64,000 nt of DNA. Source: Cordilura impudica (taxonomy: Eukaryota; Arthropoda; Insecta; Diptera; Scathophagidae). Where the stretch lies: NCBI GenBank assembly GCA_963682025.1, contig OY821520.1:2713305-2777304 (forward strand). The letters are read 5' to 3'. A model generated the notes under the pieces. The model saw only the letters and a program-made list of their open reading frames with translations. It had not been told where the DNA came from and made no database searches. Numbering within the stretch: position 1 is the first letter of the stretch; each line of letters begins with the position of its first letter. The position numbers and the translations under genes were made by a program. Shown one piece after another: positions 21,681 through 33,778 of the stretch.

Positions 21681-22417
21681 TATACCCTCCACACCTCAAT
21701 GGCAGAGGGTATATATATATAGGTTTGTCATTCCGTTTGTAACGCATCGAAATAAATTCCTGAGGCCCCAAAAAAATATATTTTCTTATTTTCTTAGGGA
21801 AGTTGATTTACCGATGACCATCTGTCCGTCTGTCCGTCTGTCTGTGTAAATCACGATCACGCCGTCAATATCTAAGCTAGACCGTTCTTTTTTGTATAAA
21901 ATCGTTTATTAACATCCCAGAGGAGTTGCTATTTAAAATCGTAAAAATCGGTCAAAGGGTTCACGAGCTATGAATGAAACTTTGAAAAAACTCTTGAAAA
22001 AATAAAATTTTTCAGTGTGTTTTTCTTAAGATAAAATGTTGTAATTCTTCGTATTGTTGAAGTCATTACAGTTGTGTGTATATTAATACTGCACGTGTCA
22101 CATTGGCCTAAGCAAGTTTTACCACATATTTTGTTATCATTAAAATTAAATATTAAAAATTAAAAATTAATAAAAATTAAAAGTGCAAAATGGAAAACGA
22201 AAAATGGAAAATGAAAAATGAAAATGGAAAATGGAAATTGAAAATTGTGAAAATGGAAAATTAAAAATTAAAAATTAAAAATTAAAAATTAAAAATTAAA
22301 AATTAAAAATTAAAAATTAAAAATTAAAAATGGAAAATGAAAAATGAAAATGGAAAATGGAAGTTGAAAGATGGAAAATGAAAATCGAAAATTGAAAAAC
22401 TAAAGATGAAAAATGGA

Positions 22418-22449
<32 letters not shown>

Positions 22450-22660
22450 GAAAAATGAAAAATGAAAAATTGAAAATCGGAAATGAAAAATGGAAAATGA
22501 AAAATGAAAAGTGGAAAATGAAAATGAAAATGGAAAATGAAAAATTAAAAATGGAAAATTAAAAATGGATAATGAGAAATGGAAAATGGAACTTGAAAAA
22601 TGAAAATTGAAAAATGGAAAATGGAAAATGAAAAATGAAAAATGAAAAATGAAAAATGAA

Positions 22661-22692
<32 letters not shown>

Positions 22693-22757
22693 GAAAAATG
22701 GAGAATGGAAAATGGAAAATGAAAAATGCAAAGTGGAAAATGAAAACTAAAAATGAA

Positions 22758-22789
<32 letters not shown>

Positions 22790-22820
22790 GGAAAATTGAA
22801 AATGGAATATGGAAAATGAA

Positions 22821-22853
<33 letters not shown>

Positions 22854-23454
22854 AAAAATTAAAATTGAAAAATGGAAAATGGAAAATGAAAAATGGAAAA
22901 TGAAAAATGGAAAACGGAAAACGAAAAATTAAAAATGGAAAATGGAAAACTAAAAATGAAAAATGAAAATTGAAAAATGGAAAATGTAAAATGAAAAATT
23001 ATAAATGAAAAATGGAAAATGAAAAATTAAAAATTAAAAATTAAAAATTAAAAATTAAAAATTAAAAATTAAAAATTAAAAATTAAAAATTAAAAATTAA
23101 AAATTAAAAATTAAAAATTAAAAATTAAAAATTAAAAATTAAAAATTAAAAATTAAAAATTAAAAATTAAAAATTAAAAATTAAAAATTAAAAATTAAAA
23201 ATTAAAAATTAAAAATTAAAAATTAAAAATTAAAAATTAAAAATTAAAAATTAAAAATTAAAAATTAAAAATTAAAAATTGCAAATTAAAAATTAAAAAT
23301 TAAAAATTAAAAATTAAAAATTAAAAATGAAAAATGAAAGATGAAAATTGAAAAGTGAAAAATAGAAAATGATAAATTAAAAATAAAAATTGAAAATGAA
23401 AAAGGTGGAGGGTATCAGAGATTCGGCCCAGCCGAATTTAACACTCTTACTTGT
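21681..23454. mobile_element. Element D, TATACCCTCCA...GGTGGAGGGTAT, with internal 7-bp arrays
   Basis: The left border TATACCCTCCACACC and the right GGTGGAGGGTATCAGAG are inverted. After the left end come GGTTTGTCATTCCGTTTGTA, CTGTCCGTCTGTCCGTCTG and AAATCGGTCAAAGGGTTCAC. The right end is CGGCCCAGCCGAATTTAACA then CTCTTACTTG. From memory these borders are widespread in higher flies. About 1.25 kb of its interior is 7-bp repeat. Confidence 0.75.
22150..23402. repeat. 7-bp arrays, AAAAATT and AAAAATG types
   Basis: Pure AAAAATT units at 22258-22335 and 23025-23330 surround a mosaic of AAAAATG, GAAAATG and AAAAATT units. The unit is the reverse complement of the array at 640-1168 except for rotation. 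Confidence 0.94.
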
Positions 23455-23615
23455 TTCTGTTGATTTGCGAATTGGCTATAATTGATTAGCATACCTTGAG
23501 GGTCTTTATATAATGAAAAAATAATATTTCCTAGAATGTGCACTCGAATTTCGAGGGCTGGAATCTGCCAGTTTTTAGTAGTTTACTATTATTTTTTTTA
23601 AAACATTTTTAAGTA

Positions 23616-25577
23616 CAGTGCCAGCTCGGTATTCGCGACTACCTATTATCGCGACGGCGTAATTTTTAACATTGCAGGTTCTATAATCGCGACAGTTTAC
23701 GAAGAACGGGTTCCATTTTCGCGACTTTTATGTACCTGTTTTTTAAATTTAATTACAAAGTCTATAACCAAAAAAGGAAAATCCCCGTTTTTGGTATATT
23801 AACCTTTTTGGATGATTTTGATCTTCAATTTTGTCAGTTTATTCGTGTCACTTTTTGTGTTAATGCATCTCCTACTATGAGAAAAGTTCAACATATTTCA
23901 AAACCAACGATTTTTCAAAAATTAGAGATTTTAAAAAAATGTTAAAGAGGAGATCCCATAAATTCAATTTGCCTGAATTATAAGTTGCATAAGTCTTCGA
24001 TTTACTGCATTAAAAAGCAAGAAAAGTCATTAAAAAACAGAAACAGAAAGTGGCCCTGGCAAACGTTACACCTTAAAGAAAGCTGAGTGCCCAAGAATGG
24101 AAAAAATGTTTTATAATTGGTTTGTGAGACAAAGAGAAAAAAATGCTCCAATATCAGCAAAGATTTTACAATTAAAAGCTAGTCATTTGTATTCCAAAAT
24201 TTAGCAAACCAATTCAGGTTTCAATGCCAGGGTTGAAGAAAATTTAAATGTCGACATGGAATTAGATTTTTAAAAATTACGGCGAGAAATTGTTGTTGAA
24301 ACCACATCTTATTGATCCATTTGTGAAAGAGTTTAAGGATTACGTTAATGAGCATGTGTTGACTCTTCACCAAATCTACAATGCCGACGAATCCGGTTTA
24401 TATTATAGGATGCCTCCAAATCACACTCTTGTCACATGTAATAAGAAAACGGCTCCCGGAAAAAATTATATAAAGAGCGAATAACTTTTTTGCCCTGTTC
24501 AAATGCGAATGGCACAGACAAAGTGAAATTGTTGGCAAATCGAAAAACCCACGTGCCTTTAAATGTTTTTTCAATAATCCTGTAACATACAAGTCCAGTA
24601 ATAACGCCTGAATGACATCATTTATATTCAATTACTGGTTCCATCACGAATTTATTCTCCACGTAAGTTAATTTTCACCAATTAGTAAAAATAAGTTGTT
24701 CATAAGTAAAAATTTTTTAGGTCCGAGAATTTTTGGCATCAAAACGTCTGCCGCAAAAATCTGTTCTGCTTTTTAGATAACGCGACGTGTCACTAAGTTG
24801 AGGATCTAAAAAATGATTTAGGTTTAATTATAGCACTGAATCTACCACCCAATTGCACTGCGCTTATTCAACCGTTAGATCAAGACGTTATCAACTTGGT
24901 CAAATTAAATTATAAAAAACAACTGCTTATCCACTAGCTTGGCGTGATGGGAACAAATTTGGAGCTCAAACTAAAAAACGTCAATCTCAAAAATTGCAGT
25001 TTAGATTCTAGCTACGTCCTGGGATAAAATATAAGTGTCCAATATCCAAAAATCCTGGAACTCCTTGCTCGAATTCGGTAGTGAATGGAGCGAAGAGGAG
25101 AACATGCCCTCAAATATTTTACAAAATTTAATTCAGGAAGAAAACGAAGATATTTCAACTATTGGTACACTTGTAGCTCAAATTGGTACGGAACATCTTT
25201 TCACGAATGCTGACATAAGCAACTGGAGTCAAGAAGAATTTCATATGGAAAGTAATGGGGAGCAAATGGAATTATCAGATACGGAATCAGAGGATTAACA
25301 CGATAGGTCATGAAGAAAACAAAATTTAAGTGGACGATGATATAACATCGATAAACTTATGCATTCAATGGGCTTTGGAAAAAGATAAGCCGGCAACAGC
25401 ACTACATGAACTACGTGATTCAGCTGTTATTTTAAACAAGCAACTCAAAATCTCCAATTTCTTTAAAAATGTTTAAAATATAAATACATATATCAATAAA
25501 AACAATTCTAATTTTAAAAATGACATAAAGATTTTCAATAAAATTTTTAATTAATCGCGAAAATCGAGCTTGCACTG
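23616..25577 (+). mobile_element. pogo/Tigger-type DNA transposon, decayed
   Basis: The ends CAGTGCCAGCTCGG (23616) and the complement of its right end, CAGTGCAAGCTCGA (to 25577), form ~23-bp inverted repeats ending TTCGCGA. They are flanked by TA on both sides (23614-23615, 25578-25579), the pogo target. The heptamer TCGCGAC occurs four times in the left 110 bp (23633, 23649, 23687, 23719), perhaps transposase-binding sites. Confidence 0.85.
24060..25298 (+). pseudogene. pogo/Tigger-like transposase pseudogene
   Basis: Fragments in order: an N-terminal CENP-B-type helix-turn-helix piece LKKAECPRMEKMFYNWFVRQ (about 24075), FKCRHGIRFLKIT (about 24248), the DDE block IYNADESGLYYRMPPNHT (24377-24430) holding a candidate first Asp, and LPPNCTALIQPLDQDV (24842-24888) near the end of the catalytic domain. 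A Glu/Ser-rich acidic tail follows (25035-25298, ending DTESED). Stops and frameshifts separate the pieces, and the second Asp block is not readable. The longest clean frame before the tail is 64 codons. The family binds its inverted ends and cuts and pastes at TA; this copy is dead. Confidence 0.78.
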
Positions 25578-25579
25578 TA

Positions 25580-25977
25580 TTATTTTTTGAAAACAAGCTA
25601 GTCGTCATTTGTGTTTAGTATCCAACAATAACAATGGCAAGATGCAAAACATCATCTGAATTCAACTGCCAACACCAGTAAACCTTGCTAATAATTAGTT
25701 GCTACTATTTGTATTACATAGTATTTTTATCCTCCTACCCTTTGCATTACATTTCCATAGTTAAATGTAATCACTTATTAACTTTAACGCCAAATAAAAC
25801 AGCGACAGAATAATGTTTTAAAACCTTTCGAATCGGACGGAATGGCAAAAACATCAATTTGAGATGTAAAGTAATGTCAATTGCCAGTGATGCAAACGGT
25901 TTTCACAGGTATTTATACATGTGTAGTCTGATAATTTGAAAGACGCTTTTCCGTTTTAGAAATTGTATCTAATATTG
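25580..25977. other. Short gene-free spacer
   Basis: Unique-looking sequence between the pogo element and the LINE tail; nothing recognised. Confidence 0.4.
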
Positions 25978-28260
25978 ACTTATTTCTTTTTTTTTTTTTT
26001 ATTAACCAACACTCAGGGGATGTCCCCTACAAATGCAGTGCATTGTGTTGATTTCAGGAAAATAGGTTATGTGATGGAGAAAAGAGGGAGTACTGTTTGT
26101 GGATATTTGATTAAAATTTTATTAGATTATAACTGTCAGGAAAGACATCTGCGGGGAGTTTATTCCACATACTGATAAACGGATTCTATCTGTAATGCAT
26201 TGTGCGGTCAACTACAAACGGATGTGATCTACTAGAGAAGCGGGTAGAGCGAACCGAAACTCAGGCACTTGGAATAAGTTCGCTAATCTCAGAAGAACAT
26301 TTCCCATGGTAATATCTACAGAACAGTGCTACACAACCCACATTCCGACGGTGTTCCAATGACTCAATAGAGTTGGATACTCTTCTGTCATTGACGAGCG
26401 CCAACGCACTCCTGTGCACACGGTCCAGTAGCTCCAAAATAGACTTTGAAGCTCCTGTCCATATATGGGAGTTGTATTCCATTTTCGGTCGTATGTAAGT
26501 GGAAATCAGAAGGAGTGAACTAATTCGTACACCGTTTTAGAAAACCAGGACACTTGTAGCTTCTTTCGACACTTGAAAATCATGCTCGTTCCAACGAACA
26601 TCACATTGAATTCTCATGCCTAGAACATCAAGAGTATCCGATTCCTCAATACCTATACCACCCATATATACAGATGACATTTATGATTCCATGGCCCTAT
26701 AAGTCAACATATAGCATTGAGTCTTCAGCGCATTAAAATCAACCATATTCGCTTTACCCCACTCGGAGATTGTTAATAGGTCTTGATTGAGTGTGTCATT
26801 CATTGTCCGCCTTTTGCCCTAACCTCCAAGAGGCTTAGCCTACAATTAAAGGAAAATGAATGACAAATGCTGCTGTCATCTGCGAAAGAGTAAATAGAAT
26901 AAAAAGTTTGACCAAGAAGGTCGTTCAGAAAAATAAGGAAAAGAGAAGGAGAAAAAACGGATCCTTGGGGTACCCCTGAATTAAGCTGAAACTCATTAGA
27001 TGAGACCCCATCATTAACAACCCATATTGTTCGGTCTCTGAGAAAACTTGATATAAATCGAGGGAAGTCATTACCGACCCCAAATGCAATAAGCTTTGAT
27101 ATCAATGCACCGTGCCACACACGATCGAATGCCTTGGAAATATCCAGAGCAACCACTTTACTTTCGCTTAAATTGCGCTCAGAAAGTAGAGCTAACAGGT
27201 GGATGGAACGATTTCTACGGAAGCCATACTGTCGATCATTAAGAAGTAAATTGGCCTCTAAGTAATTCACAAGATGCAAATTGATCATGCTCTCCATTAC
27301 CTTTGAGAGCGCAAAGCAAATTGCAATTGGACGGTAATTTTCAGGTTTATTAGCCGCACCCTTTGTAGGGAGTGGTTGGACATTAGCAAATTTCCAGCAA
27401 GAGGGAAAGACTCCCGCACGGTACAAAAGGCTGAATAGATTGGCCAATGGACTGGCTAGTGTCGAAGAGCACTGTTTCAGCATCATTGCTGGTACACCAT
27501 CCGGTTCCGAAGACATTAATGTTGAGATCCGAAAGAACCTTTTTAACTGCACGTGCTCGAAATAATATTTTAAGCATAGTACAAGATACACTTTCAAGTT
27601 CGGGCAGAGGATGATCGCTGTCCGGCGAAAAGTTAAGCTAAGAGGTTAGCCTTATCAACCGGTTCAGTGATCAGGCTAAAAAAGTTGGGATAGCAAAACT
27701 AGCATTGTTCTTTACCCTTTTAACAAATTACTAAAAGCTCTTACTACCCCGAGAAGCAGAGAGAACTTTAGCACGAAGGCGCTGATCGTAAAGAAACTTT
27801 TGGCGCCTTAGTGTTTTGGCACATTCAGTTCTCGCCTGTTTGCGATGCAGTTCTGTGGCGGAATTATTATTTTCACGCCAATAACTGAATGCTTCCTCTC
27901 TGAATCTGACTGCATCTCTGCAAGTCTGGTTAAACCATAATTTTTGATTAGGTTTAGCCGCAATGTGCTTTGATGGAAACAATAATCTCATACCAAGCAC
28001 TATTATTTTTTCCACCAACAAACTTTCCAGTTGAAATGCTCGAAAAAATCGTTGAGCTCAGACCAACGAGCCTTTTCGTAAATAAAAACTAAGCGCTTCA
28101 AAGCAGGTGCTAAAACACTTTGATGTACAGAGTACGAAAAGAATGCGGAAATGGTGCAGTGATCCGAATGCAAATATTTTCACTTCATACTTATCAGGGT
28201 GTGAAGTGAGAAAAAGTCGAGATTATTTTGTCGTTGCCCTTCAATGCACGGAATGTGCGT
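25978..28260 (-). mobile_element. LINE (Jockey/CR1-like), 5'-truncated, with poly(A) tail
   Basis: The minus-strand 3' end is an A-rich run (plus-strand T run 25986-26000) preceded by a ~160 bp 3' UTR that is repeated at 32235-32370. Upstream lies an ORF2 with part of the endonuclease, linker, reverse transcriptase and C-terminal domain. The left part of the endonuclease fades out near 28260, the usual 5' truncation. Confidence 0.8.
26261..28090 (-). pseudogene. LINE ORF2, endonuclease end + reverse transcriptase, broken
   Basis: Reading down the minus strand: ARWSELNDFFEHFNW (about 28060, end of the endonuclease), a linker ORF 28021-27731 (KLWFNQTCRDAVRFREEAF), then a 265-codon reverse transcriptase frame 27597-26800 with NYRPIAICFALSKVMESM, VALDISKAFDRVWH (first catalytic Asp), GVPQGSVFSPSLFL, and SFADDSS with the catalytic FADD at 26875-26886. 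Further down a frame 26482-26261 has MEYNSHIWTGASKS and LEHRRNVGCVALFCRYYHG, typical of the C-terminal region of Jockey/CR1-type elements. At least three frame changes separate these parts. The protein would copy its own RNA into DNA at a nicked target; no single intact frame remains. The clade between Jockey and CR1 is not settled. Confidence 0.82.
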
Positions 28261-28542
28261 TGGTTGATTCACTAATTAAAAAAAAAAAATATTATTTTAA
28301 AAAAAAATCGAACACTGCTCGTTATCCACAACGTATAACATAACTTGTTCTTTATATCCCTGAAAATTTTAAATTTTTTCTTTAGTAAATCAAAGACAAC
28401 CAACAAGAATTTGTCGTTAAACTAAACTAAACCCTTTGATAAAATATTTAGTTTTTAAAGATCATACTAAATATGAAACGTAAAACTATCCGCATCTCTT
28501 TGTCGGTAATCAAGTTATAATAATAATTAAGATTTTACTTAC
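28261..28542. other. Intronic sequence of the Q/H-rich gene
   Basis: Between the LINE and the donor site at 28542. AT-rich, with no exon recognised. Confidence 0.45.
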
Positions 28543-29712
28543 CTTTAACTTGCTGTTGACCTTGACTTTTGATATCCTTATTAACCATTTTCATACCAGG
28601 AGGCATATTCGATGATTTCGTTGATGATTGTGAATGTTTCGAAAGCTTAATAGATTTTGTTATTAAAGTGGAATTTTCAGATTTTTTATTTGGCGATGGT
28701 GTTTCTAAATTTGTTTCCTCACTTTGCTGCTTCTCTTTTAAAGAAATTTTGTCAGAATTTTTAACTTTTTTTGTTTGTTGTTCCATATCGCTGTGATTTG
28801 TTGTTGTAGTAGATGTTGTCAATGATTCCTCCGATTTGTTGTTGCTATTATTATTTGATGATGCAATCTGTGCTTTATTTATCAATAATTTTTGATTATG
28901 ATGTGGTGGTTGTAATAATTGTTGTTGATTGCCAGTTGATGACGGTGGAACTTTACTCTGCTTCTTCCATTGCACAGGAGTGAAACCACCGAAAGTAGGT
29001 GGTAGTTGCAGTGGTTGTTGTCGGTGATTCATTAAAGGATAATTATGATTGAAATAATGTCTTGGTGAATGTGGAAAATACGAGTATCCATGATGTGGTG
29101 GAGGTGTTGCAAAACGATGTTGTTGTTGCTGATGTTGATGCTGATATGATGATATTTGTCTCATATGATACATTGATGGGTGGTTGATAGAATGACGACT
29201 TCCTAAATAGGAGCCGCTATCACCAGCATTACAATTTGACATTAACGTTCCCGAGTTGGATGGTGACGATATTTGCGGTACAAACATAATATTGTTCATT
29301 TGCATTACTTGCGGTAACTATAATATAATTCTATGGATTCTATTTCAATTCCTCTTTGTGTGATTTTTTTGGGATATTTTCAGTATTGCTACGTGTAGTC
29401 AATCCAAATACTGCAACTAATCAAACCAATGGCACGTACACTAGTCGTGCGTGTTCTATTGAGTACCGAGTTTAATATTTCCAAAATGTTGTCGTCGTCG
29501 TCGTCGTTGTTGCTCTTGTTGTTGTTTTTATCACAAGCTTTTATTGTTAATAACTTCTTTAAGTAATTATGAGGTTGCTTCTGTTGTTGTTGTTGTTGAC
29601 TTTGAATTTCGTGAGGATGATGATGTAGTTGACTTTGAGGTTGTTGTTGCTGCTTATTTATTACTAAATTAAAACGTTTTAATTGTTGCTCTGTGCACAT
29701 ATTATGAAGCAT
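28543..29712 (-). CDS. Q/H/N/S-rich host-like protein, two exons visible, 3' part missing
   Basis: Exon 1 is 29712-29440 (91 codons) and exon 2 29317-28543 (258 codons plus one base), separated by a 122-bp GT-AG intron. A TAA directly abuts the ATG in frame, so 29712 is the likely start. Exon 2 ends at AAAG|GTAAGT, a strong donor, so the short tail up to the stop at 28535 is read-through and the gene continues into exons I cannot find. Exon 1 has Gln runs and a DDDDD stretch. Exon 2 is rich in His, Gln, Asn and Ser, with HSPRHYFNHNYPLMNHR and FGGFTPVQWKKQSK as its least repetitive segments, then a Lys/Ser/Glu-rich part. No domain is recognised. Low-complexity content of this kind is common in fly RNA-binding and regulatory proteins, but no function is assigned. 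If the next exon lies to the left, the intron contains the LINE. Confidence 0.72.
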
Positions 29713-31420
29713 TTAATAAAATATGCTCAACAAAATTAAACTCGTTTCTTATCAATAATGATGAAAAAAAATTCACTTTGTCTTTATTTATTTATTTATT
29801 TTTTTTTTTTTTTCAAGAAAATGAACAAAGCGCGACGTTGTGTCTCGTTCTTTTTTTAAATAAATTTGTTCTGTTTTTTCACTCTGTTTTCCTTGCCAAA
29901 AATTTATTTACAACAAATTGCGTCAAATGTTTAAAATGCATTCGTTCACTTTTCCTAAAATCATCTACTTTTGAACTGTTTTCACTATTTTTGTTCGTTC
30001 GTTGTTATATTTTAAACAAAGTATTCTGAAAGAAGAAAAAAATAGTTTGTAATGAAAAAATAAATATATGTTTTTAAACATCGGTTTCTTTTATTTTAGT
30101 ATCGTAATTATTATAATTTTATTAATAATTATTATTATTTTTTGTTAACCGTTCTTTGTTTGATTTGCTGAATTAGTTATTAAGGAATGGCATAATTTCA
30201 CTCTTTAAACTGAAACACTTGGAAGTAAAACACTATAATTTTTTATGTTTACATATCTTTAGTGTTTAAAAATACTGCACATCATTAAAAATAGCAAGGT
30301 GTGGAATTGTAAAGAACATAATGTTATTTTAGGTTTGTTGAATTGTTAAAAAGCACCGTTCCAGATATGGTTTTTGGTAACTATCGCCAAAATCAGATTC
30401 AAGTTAACGGGAACTAAATGGAATTGAAACCAGAATTTCTTAAATAACAACAACATCATTCATACCTACATAATTTCAATTTAACAGTTTTTTCATATTT
30501 CAATGATCAGCTGATTACACTTTCTTATTTATTTACACTGGCCTTATTTACACTCACACACAAAACGAAAGAGTTGTTTGTTTTCTGTAATGTACGAGTT
30601 CTCAAGTCATTATTTAAATATTTAATTTAAATAATTACATATTTTTTTCATTTTTTAAATCCCCGACAATTTACACTGGAAAATAACGAAATTTCAGTTT
30701 AATTTCTTATGATTTATAAAATTCGTAGGAATTGGGAAATAAAATCTATTAATTAAGTAGAGTATGTACGCGTCTTGCACTTTGGGGAACTACAAACGTT
30801 TTGAATAAAAATTCATTTACTTGTCAGATAAACATGCACAGTTTGTTTTTTTTTGTGTGTTTCTTCTCTTGTTCTTTGCCAACCAACACGTATACAAAAC
30901 GAGTCGTTATAACCATATAACAATAATACAATATGTGACAACAAGTATGAAGACCATAAACGTCATCGCTATCAAATGAAACGAATACATTAACAAAAGT
31001 TCTCAACTAAAGCAGTCTTAAATGAAACTGAAAAAAACAAAATAACAATAACAATAATAAAATTCACAAATACACTGAGCCCCAATCATGCTGACAGACA
31101 AATACTCAAACACATACATGGGTGTGTGGATATACCGATACAGTTATGGTTAATGGAGGGAAAAGCTTTCAAAAAAGTTTTGCTTTCATGTTGTTTTATG
31201 TGCTCATTCGTTTGTTGTTTATTTATTTAAATACATACATACATATGCATACTTGTACATTCATCTATTGCTAAGTTTTCATTTCACTTTGTTTATGTTT
31301 TGATTCATATTTTTACAATATACAATATGAACATAAAGTATAGCAAACGGCCCGCATTAATTTTGTTTCTTTTAATCAAAGTTGAAAAATTTAATAATTA
31401 ATATTTTGCTATTTTTGGGT
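29713..31420. other. Upstream region of the Q/H-rich gene, no other gene seen
   Basis: AT-rich DNA free of the named repeat families, which is rare in this window and consistent with host promoter or 5' UTR sequence. No core promoter could be placed with confidence. Confidence 0.45.
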
Positions 31421-32216
31421 GTACTTCCGAAAAGAGCTTACCTCCGATCGGTGTGAAATTTGGTATACTAACGTATTTTGACCTGCTAATCACGAATATC
31501 ATAGTGAAAAACGCCGCAAGTGTAGTTTTCAGTATAAAAATCGGTTTGCATTGCCGAACTATTTTGACCAATTTAGACAATTTTAGGTTTCCCCAGAATG
31601 TGTGTGTGTGTGTGTGTATTTGTTGCTACGGTCGCATTGTGGTTGTATTTGCCTTTTCTTTAGCAAATGAACTGACCACAACCCAATCGTGATTCGTACA
31701 GTGTCATGTACTTTTTATTTAGGCCACAATGTCTTGTGGTAGGGATCATTTCAATGTCGCGTAACTGTTGTAAAGTTTTTACGTGATCTTGCAATATCGA
31801 GCTTCAATGAAAGATGTTATAATTCCGATCCATTATGATTTGGCCGGAATTACAGATTATACAATTCAAATAAGATTATGAACTCGAAAACAATTCGTCG
31901 CTTAACTTTCAATATTTTCTGCAGTAGTAGCTTCACTCGGAATATTTTCCGCTGTAGTAGCTTCAATCTACGGATTTTACGCTTCGCTATAAATATATTC
32001 CGCTGGAGTACTTGAACTTTGACTATTTTCCGCTGTAGAAGTTTAAATCTAAATAAATCGGTCAGTAAAGTGCGGCAATGCAGAGCGAAAAAAAAATTTT
32101 TTTCCGATTTTTATACTGAAAACGGCATTTGCCGTTTCATTAGCATGTCAAAATACGTTAGTATACCAAATTTCAGACCGATCGGAGGTATGCGCTCTTC
32201 GGAAGTTTATCCTTAT
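31421..32216. mobile_element. Long-inverted-repeat element with (GT)n core
   Basis: The left arm (about 31421-31565) and right arm (about 32060-32216) are inverted copies: ACTTCCGAAAAGAGC, ACCTCCGATCGGTGTGAAAT, GTATACTAACGTATTTTGAC and CAGTATAAAAATCGG recur as complements. Inside lie a (TG)n run at 31599-31617 and a ~27-bp step TATTTTCCGCTGTAGTAGC repeated at 31915-32040. No coding sequence. It abuts the LINE tail at 32217. Confidence 0.7.
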
Positions 32217-32990
32217 TTTTTTATGATTATTATTAACCGACAAATGCAGTGCATTGTGTTGATTTCAGGAAAATAGATTAAGGGAAGGAGGAAAGAGGGA
32301 GTAGTGTTTGTGGATATTTGCCTTAAATTTGATTAGATTGTAACTGTCAGGAAAGATTTGTGAGAGAATTTTTTTTCCACATTCGGCTAGTTCGACTAAT
32401 TAACAAATTTTTTCTGTAATGCTTTGTACGGTTAACTGGACAATATACTACTAGGGTAAAGCAAACTGAAACTCGGGCGCTTGGAATAAGTTCGCTAGTC
32501 TCAAAAGAACATTGCACATGGTAGTATCTATAGAACAGTATTACACAAAGCACATTCCGACGATGTTCCAACGATAGATGTAGTTGGATTCCCTACTGTT
32601 ATTAATGAACATCAACTTTGTATACGGTCCCGTAGCTCAAAAATAACTTTGGAGCTCCTGTCCATATATGAGAGTTGTATTCCATTGTCGGTCGGATATA
32701 AGTGGTATAGATTTTAAGGAAATCAGAAGGAGTGAAGTAATTTTTGCACCGTTTTAGGAGACGAAGACACTTGAATGACTCTTTCGAAACTTGAAATACA
32801 TGTTCGTTCCAATGGACATCTCATGCCCAGAACATTAAGAGCATCCGATTCCTCACTACCTATACCACCCATATATGCAGACGACATTATTGAATTTAAG
32901 ACTCTATGGGCCAACAAACAACATTGAGTCTTCTGTGCATTAAAATAAACCATATTCGCTTTATAGTACATATCACGGGGGAGATTCCAA
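32217..32990 (-). pseudogene. LINE 3' fragment, second copy of the 26-28 kb family
   Basis: The 3' UTR (AATGCAGTGCATTGTGTTGA) matches 26035 on. Translation gives MEHRRNVLCVILFYRYYH (32571 down) and SAYMGGIGSEESDALNVLGM (about 32880), homologous to the same parts of the other copy. Several frameshifts are present. Only the last ~700 bp of the element remain; the left boundary (32990) is approximate. A T-rich run at 32212-32222 represents the A tail. Confidence 0.75.
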
Positions 32991-33059
32991 TGTTGTTTGT
33001 TTTAGGATTTGCGATTTATAGGCGAAGAAGCGAAAAACAAATTGTGTTGGAGAAATAAA

Positions 33060-33778
33060 GTTTTATTTATAACGACTAAATGGATATAGAAAATAAGCAT
33101 AAACCAAATTTGAGTGGCATTGTTATTAATTTTTTTTTGGCTGCAGTTATGAAAAGGTTCATATCGGGTGCTATAATTATATGGGGACTAGGTATTTTTC
33201 GACCGATCCTGACCATATTTGGTAAAGTCTCTTATATTTTTAAAAAATATATACAAACCAAATTTGAGAAAAATCTGTGCAATATTTTTGTTTTTTGATA
33301 GATTTAAGTGTAGATCGGGAAGCAGCTCTATATGGGGCCTATGACTTAGAACTGTCCTATAGGGATTATTTTTTGACTACTGATTAATAGATATAGTAAA
33401 CGCATACAAACCCAATTTGAGTGAGATCTATATTATAATTTGGATCTTATGGCAATTTATGTCGATTTCATTGTATGGGGATTAGGTCTGAACATGGACC
33501 GAATTTTACAAATTTCAATAGCATTCATCATATGGCCGATAAAAGCATATATACCAAATTTCATCAAAATATATTCATATTTCCGACCTGTAGTTTGATT
33601 ACAAGGTTTACATGGACACACAGACGGACGGACGGACGGACATCGCGAAATCGCCTCAGAAAGTGATCCTGAGTCGATCGGTATAGTAAAAGATGGGTCT
33701 ACGTCAAACATATTTGGTAGTTACAAACAGCAGCACAAAGTCATTATACCCAAACCACATAGTGGTATAGGGTATAAA
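33060..33778 (+). mobile_element. Repeat family C, copy lacking the left end
   Basis: It begins at GGATATAGAAAATAAGCATA and ends at ACCACATAGTGGTATAGGG. Parallel to 20940-21650, including CACACAGACGGACGGACGGA. The GTCGGTCTAGACCGAC end is missing. Confidence 0.75.

Larger units (their letters stand above)
20675..23572 (-). repeat. Interspersed repeat family A, copy 7, split by two insertions
   Basis: Family A reads on the minus strand in three parts: 23572-23457 (5' part, from ACTGGCAGATTCCAGCCC), 21680-21651 (AAAAACAAACTCATTTTTAT) and 20860-20675 (3' part, ending ATTATAGAT). The gaps are filled by a family C element (20861-21650) and by element D (21681-23454). About 45 bp of the family consensus next to the C insertion is missing. 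Confidence 0.82.

Noticed and set aside
28107..28343. 78-codon plus-strand frame beside the LINE
   Set aside because: Antisense to the LINE endonuclease remnant.
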